Source of the DNA: Cryptomeria japonica | Taxonomy: Eukaryota > Streptophyta > Pinopsida > Cupressales > Cupressaceae | DNA length: 64,000 nt | Reading direction: 5' to 3' | Assembly: GCF_030272615.1 (NCBI RefSeq) | Contig: NC_081409.1 | Coordinates: forward strand, 205,281,364 to 205,345,363 | Part shown: piece by piece, positions 59,701 to 64,000 of the stretch | How the letters are laid out: each line of letters opens with the position of its first letter | Position numbering within the stretch: position 1 is the first letter of the stretch | Notes under the pieces: generated by a model | What the model was told of the DNA's origin: nothing | Database searches by the model: none | What the model saw: the letters and a program-made list of their open reading frames with translations, nothing else | Position numbers and translations under genes: made by a program

Positions 59701-60921
59701 TTTGTCATCTCCAAATCTTACTAAACCTCCATTGTATTCTTGAAAGTTCAAGAATTTACCTTTGTCTCCAGTCATATGATGTGAGCATCCTAAGTCAATA
59801 ATCCATTCATCCTTTGATTCAACTTTAGCTGCTAGGGCTTGTTCTACCGGTTGAGCAGTAGGTGTTGGTTGATCTTTTGTTATAAAAACAAAAACCCATC
59901 CATTGTCTGTTGGATCCTCATTAGAATCATCAGTCACACCTTCATCAACAATGTAACAAGATTTATCTTTGTTCTTCTTAAATATGTATCTTTGATATTC
60001 AGGATTAGGCTTGTATGTTCTTCTAGCTTGTTCTCTTAGTCTAACATGTCTATCAGGGCATCTTTAAGCCATATGACCAATCTTATTGTAGTTAAAACAT
60101 TTAAAGGGTGCTTTACCTTCATACTTACTTCCAATTGGACCTTTTGGCATTTTCCTTGCAAAAAGTGCTTCAAGTTCTTCAAGTTCTTCATTCTCCTTTC
60201 TAGTTTCTTCAAGTTCTCTTGCATAAAAGGCTCTCCAATCTAATTTGTCAAATGATGGAGTAGATGATGTTGATGCTTTAAAGGCCAAATCAGTCTTTAT
60301 TGTAGCAACAGGACCAAACTCCTCAATTTCAAAAGCTAAAAGTTTTCCAATCAATGCATCCCTAGTTACTGATGTATTAGGCATTGTTCTCAACTCATTT
60401 ATAGCGGTAACCTTCATTTTATATGCTGGTGGCAAACCTCTTAATATTTTTGAAACAATCTCATCCTCACTCAAGGTTCCTTCACAACATTTGATACCCA
60501 AAACAATTTCATTTACTCTTTCCATAAAAGCAGAAATCCTTTCATCTTCTTCCATTTTCAGATGTTCATACCTGACTCAGAAGCTTTCAAGTTTTGCAAT
60601 TTTGACTGTGGAGTCTCCTTCATTCAGTGTTTCCAAATGATCCCAAATAGCTTTAGCAGTAGACCTATCTGATAATCCCTTGATTTGTTGATCTGATAAT
60701 TTGCTCAAGAGTGCTTCTCTTGCTTTGCAATCATTTTCTTCATCTGTGGCTAAGGTAGTTGGAGCACTCTGACCAGCTACAACAGTAGTATAACCATTCT
60801 TAGTAACTTCTTAGATGTCTTTACCGATGCAATTCAGATGTGTCTCCATTCTGATCTTCCATATCCCATAGTTGGTTCCATCAAGTTTAGGACTGTCCTT
60901 CCTGAAATAATTAGTAGACAT
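56767..60921 (-). pseudogene. copia C gag-pol polyprotein, one frame with eight stops
   Basis: From the ATG at 60921 to the stop at 56767 the frame is 1385 codons with no frameshift. In-frame stops are at 60811, 60577, 60064, 59437, 58861, 58513, 58372 and 57070. Gag ends in a knuckle whose second Cys is Tyr (CFNYNKIGH). The protease D-S-G reads D-L-G (WIIDLGCSHHM, about 59800). Integrase keeps the HHCC finger and all three acidic residues (HTDLCGP, LDQGGEF, NGVVERKN). RT is open from 58353 to 57070 with [22 protein letters not shown] and FVDD (about 57715). RNase H is cut by the TAG at 57070-57072 and then continues with TIYYDNTAAIDISKN, KHVSIKLNF and IFTKPLPKETF. Elements A and C share this protein layout. 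Confidence 0.95.
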
Positions 60922-60964
60922 TGGATCTCCTCAAGTTGTTAAACTTCTGCAAAAAGAGGACTAG

Positions 60965-60976
60965 GCTCTGATACCA
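60965..60976 (-). other. tRNA-iMet primer binding site of copia C
   Basis: Minus strand TGGTATCAGAGC, exact, two bases inside the LTR. Confidence 0.93.
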
Positions 60977-60978
60977 AT

Positions 60979-62034
60979 TGTTAGGTCCTGGAGACAACTG
61001 AGAGAGGGGGGTGAATCAGTTGTCTAATAAATTCAAACCAAAAACTAATTAACCAACTTAATGCTTAATACCGATAAACCAGTTAAGTATGCCAATAGAC
61101 AGTGTTAACAGTAAATCACTATACCAGTAAGGATTAATGCATGAAACATAAACATAAAGTCATCCACAACACATGACACTAATATTTGTACGTGGAAACC
61201 CTGTAAGGGGAAAAACCACGGTGGGAAACCTTACCCACAATCAGATGATACTACTACAGATAGTAAGTGTACAAAAGGGGTATGCACATGCAGAAAGGCC
61301 AATAGCCTAGAGCTCACTGCTCAATCACAAATGGAAGTCACACTAACTACAGTTGGATGGTTAAATCCAATAAGAATGTACTGCACAAAATAGCATCTTC
61401 ATATGCTAGATTTAGTACCGGTGTAACGCTAATATGCTTCTACAAAAACCTAACTTCACCTTCAAATGATGTCTTTGTGTATGCCTCTGCTTGATCTCGT
61501 ATATACCTTCACTTAAATCTTTTTCACATTCCACACTTGATCTTACAAATAAGATCTTACATTTATACCATACCCTAAGACCAATTTTAGTAGGTCGGCT
61601 CTACAAGATATTACAATAAAAAAAATTTACAAATAATATAATATCCGATGCAATAACCGATTAAGCATGTCAGCTTAATGCATTTACAACAATAATAAAT
61701 CATCTCCATAGCATGCCATTCGGATCTGGAAAAGATAAACCTGTCGGTGTAACCCTAGATAACCTGGACCTATTTGCTAGTAAAAGCAAATATGCAGATA
61801 TGAATATACCAATGATTATTTCTTCAAAATAAAGTGTCCACATAATGCCTTTGACATTACCAAGTGTCTTCCATGTCATTTCAGGTACCGGTGAACAATA
61901 TATCCTGCCGGTGAATCATATACCAGTAACTGTTGCACAAATTACTACTTGCCGATGAATGTTGCTGGATCTCCAAAGTAGGTGTATTTAATAAGTGTTG
62001 ACATCAATGACAAAACCATACCAAAATACCAACA
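60979..62034 (-). repeat. 5' LTR of copia C
   Basis: 1056 bp, TGTTAGGTCC to ATACCAACA on the plus strand; pairs with 55317-56372 without a net length difference. Confidence 0.95.
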
Positions 62035-62708
62035 AGGATGCCATATGACCCCTCGGGACATCATACGACCCATAACAACACCATATGGTGTTCTAAAGGG
62101 TCATATGGTGTTCTATGACCCCTTAGAACACTATTTAGTGTCGTTATACGTCCTATGGTGTGCTAATGGATCATATAGTGTCATATGACCTCTTAGGACA
62201 CCCTATGACCCCTTAGATGTTGTTAGGGGTCATATTGTGTTCTAAGGGTCATATGGTGTCCTATGACCCCTTACGACACCATATGTTGTCGTTATGTGTC
62301 TTATGGTGTCCTTTGACCCCTAGGACACCTTCTGACCCCTTAGAAAACCATATGGTGTTGTTAGGGGGCATATGGTGTCTTAAGGGGTCATATGGTCTCC
62401 AACGACCCCTTAGGATACCATTTGACCCCTTAGGACTCTATATGGTATCGTTATGGGTCGTATGGTGTCCTAAAAGGTCATATAATGTTCTATGACCCAT
62501 TAGGACATCATTTGGTGTCATTATGGGTTGTATGGTGTGCTAAGGGTTCATATGATGTCCTATGACCCCTTAGGACTCCATATCACCTCTTATGTGTTGT
62601 TATGGGTCATATGGTGTCCTAAGGAGTCATATGGTGTCCTATGACCCCTTAGGACATATGCATGGATCCCTAGGATACCATATGACCCCTAAGAATACCA
62701 TATGACCC
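62035..62708. repeat. palindromic satellite, right arm
   Basis: About 670 bp of alternating GACCCCTTAGGACACCATAT-like and ATATGGTGTCCTAAGGGGTC-like units. A longer repeat appears, marked by GTTATGGGTCGTATGGTGT variants near 62153, 62293, 62451, 62521 and 62600. Frames through it (62217-62495) are repeat artefacts. Confidence 0.92.
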
Positions 62709-63185
62709 TAGAGAGGGAGAGAGGGGGAGGAGAGGGATGGAATGAGAGAGAGATACACCTAAGAGAGGAGGAGAGTGAGATAGATAGATAGATACTGAGA
62801 GGGAGAGACACAAGATAAATGAGAGAAAGAGATATGGAGAGAGAGAGAGAGAGAGAGAGGAGGGGAGATAGAGATAGAGAAAGGGAAATGGGGGATGAGA
62901 GAGAGATGGAGAGAGAGAGAGGGAAATAGAGGGATAGATAGAGATAGAGAGAGACACAAAGAAGGGGACTCAAAGAGAGAGAGAGAGAGAGAGAGACTAG
63001 GGGAGATATAGAGAGATATAAGAGGTGGATAGAGGGATTGAGAGAGAAAGAGAGACCTAAGAGGTGGAGGGAGGGAAGAAGAGTGAGGGTGAGAGATAGG
63101 GAGAGTTTGAGTGAGAGGGAGGAAGGGATTGAATGAGAGTACAAGAGACTAGAGAGAGAGGTGCGAAGAGAGGGAGAGAGGAATA
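62709..63185. repeat. GA-rich low-complexity block
   Basis: Starts directly from the satellite (GACCCTAGAGAGGGAGAG). Long GAGA and GATA runs with GGGAGA interruptions. Minus-strand Ser/Leu-rich frames here are artefacts. Confidence 0.95.
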
Positions 63186-63189
63186 GAGA

Positions 63190-63415
63190 CTTGATTCTCT
63201 CCCATTCTCTCTTCCTCATACCTCTTCTTCTCTCTCTCTCTCTCTCTCTCTCTCTTCCTCCCTCCCCCCTCCTTCTTCTCTCCCTCTCTCCCTCCTCCCT
63301 TTTGCCCCCTCTTCTCTCTCCCTCCCCCTCCTTCTCTCTCCCTTGCCCTACTCTCTCTCTCTCTCTGTCTGTCTCTCTCTCTCTTATCTCTCTCTCTCTC
63401 TCCCTTTTCCTTCAC
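63190..63415. repeat. CT-rich low-complexity block
   Basis: Runs of TCTCTC and CCCTCC, the strand-opposite of the preceding GA block, so the two can pair imperfectly as a large hairpin. CTCTGTCTGTCTCTC near 63363. Confidence 0.95.
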
Positions 63416-63440
63416 ATTTTTTCTACTACAAATAGCACAT

Positions 63441-63705
63441 AGGGGCTACTGAACCTATTAGCTCACTACCCTTCCATAACATTTTTAAGGCATAGGAGCG
63501 TGTACACGATAATTATTACTTGTAAGTGTGTATGGGGTACTCAGCCTATTAGTTCGCTTCCCTGCCATAACATTTTAAGGCTTAGGAGCGCGTATGCGGT
63601 ACTTATTAGTACATAGTGGATAAAAAATACCGTTAGGCTTGCCAACATTTTATGGACTAACAGCGCACACATGGCTATTAATATAGCACGTACGAGGTAC
63701 TTAGA
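63441..63705. repeat. tandem repeat, period about 92 bp, two good copies and one weak
   Basis: GGGGTACT-CAGCCTATTAG, then TTCCATAACATTTTAAGGC and TAGGAGCGYGTAYRCGGTA recur at about 63442 and 63534, with a weaker third from about 63630. CpG-containing strings are kept in each. Confidence 0.8.
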
Positions 63706-64000
63706 CATAGTTTTATTTGCCCAAGAGTCTCAATGGCCTCAAAAGAAGTTTTTGAGGTCGTTGAAGGCCCCACTGCAACTGTGTCTGTACTTCTATCATT
63801 ATTTTATACATAAAAGTAAGTGAATTTTTTGTTTTTGCATGATTTCAAATGATTGAATTGTTGTTCTTATTAGTTTTGTCAATATTATTGTGATTGTTTA
63901 ATAGTTTTGATTCAAAAAAATAATGATAAGATGCATATTTATGGTTTTTTGTTTGTTTATGAACTTTTGCTTACATATATATGTAATATGATTCTATTTA
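63706..64000. other. unassigned right end of the window
   Basis: ACTGCAACTGTGTCTGTACT (63771) and AAGTAAGTGAATTTTTT (63813) repeat the start of the 54391 segment. AT-rich after that; no gene seen. Confidence 0.5.

Larger units (their letters stand above)
55317..62034 (-). mobile_element. Ty1/copia element C, complete with target-site duplication
   Basis: Two LTRs of exactly 1056 bp, minus-strand order PBS, gag, protease, integrase, RT, RNase H, polypurine tract, and the pentamer AGGAT on both sides (55312-55316 and 62035-62039). It is inserted in the palindromic satellite, which continues on the far side. By eye about 30 bases differ in the first 500 of the LTR pair, nearly all transitions, so the insertion is old. 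Total 6718 bp. Confidence 0.97.

Noticed and set aside
62217-62495. 92-aa frame in the palindromic satellite
   Set aside because: Translation of repeat units; no relation to known proteins.
62670-63442. Ser/Leu/Pro-rich or Arg/Glu-rich frames up to 176 aa, also at 54108-54463
   Set aside because: Pure GA/CT microsatellite translation without start context or domain.
1-64000. tRNA, rRNA, plastid or mitochondrial inserts
   Set aside because: I found no cloverleaf-forming tRNA, no conserved rRNA core strings and no organellar gene sequence on either strand. TGGTATCAGAGC strings are PBSs, not tRNA genes.

Overview
The window is a block of dispersed repeats from a large plant nuclear genome. The sequence shows nested Ty1/copia and Ty3/gypsy LTR retrotransposons, a dual-RNase-H Tat-type gypsy polyprotein, a plant mobile domain (PMD) reading frame, and tRNA-iMet-type primer binding sites (PBS). 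I see no intact host gene, tRNA, rRNA or organellar DNA. A gymnosperm-like giant genome, with old, slowly purged, point-mutated elements, is my inference. The sequence does not prove it.

Layout. 1-5204: minus-strand copia element A, cut by the window edge, with its 5' LTR at 3939-5204. 6082-24928: an 18.8-kb minus-strand gypsy element B with paired LTRs, a Tat-like gag-pol frame of about 7.4 kb, and a decayed antisense PMD gene between pol and the 3' LTR. B is interrupted by two solo LTRs (7102-8487 and 15160-16573). 24929-26861: spacer with a 169-bp foldback element. 26862-42395: a second, direct copy of 19296-25575 (protease/gag end of B, leader, 5' LTR and the DNA outside it). This copy later received a solo copia LTR (28583-30128, TSD CATAT) and a complete 7.7-kb gag-only element D (32579-40302, TSD CCAAG). 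42396-43250: LINE ORF2 remnant. 43251-46617: unassigned DNA. 46618-47690: LTR related to that of D. 47710-53140: decayed plus-strand copia element E. 55317-62034: complete minus-strand copia element C (two 1056-bp LTRs, TSD AGGAT), which split a palindromic satellite (55166-55316 and 62035-62708). 62709-63415: a GA-rich block that switches to a CT-rich block. 63441-63705: a 92-bp tandem repeat.

How the parts relate. A and C are related copia families. Elements A and C and both copia solo LTRs share an LTR start of the form TGTTGG followed by CATTGATGTC. D has a gag, a protease-like domain and a long linker but no reverse transcriptase (RT), RNase H or integrase, so it would have needed enzymes from another element. 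The long frames of B, C, D and the PMD core are broken almost only by nonsense codons and not by frameshifts. All nine stops in the PMD core are one C-to-T change from CGA or CAG, which suggests decay by methylcytosine deamination. Points I would follow up first: the antisense PMD gene, the gag-only element with a hairpin of fixed 8-14-8 geometry present four times, the tandem duplication through the gypsy element, and the palindromic satellite.
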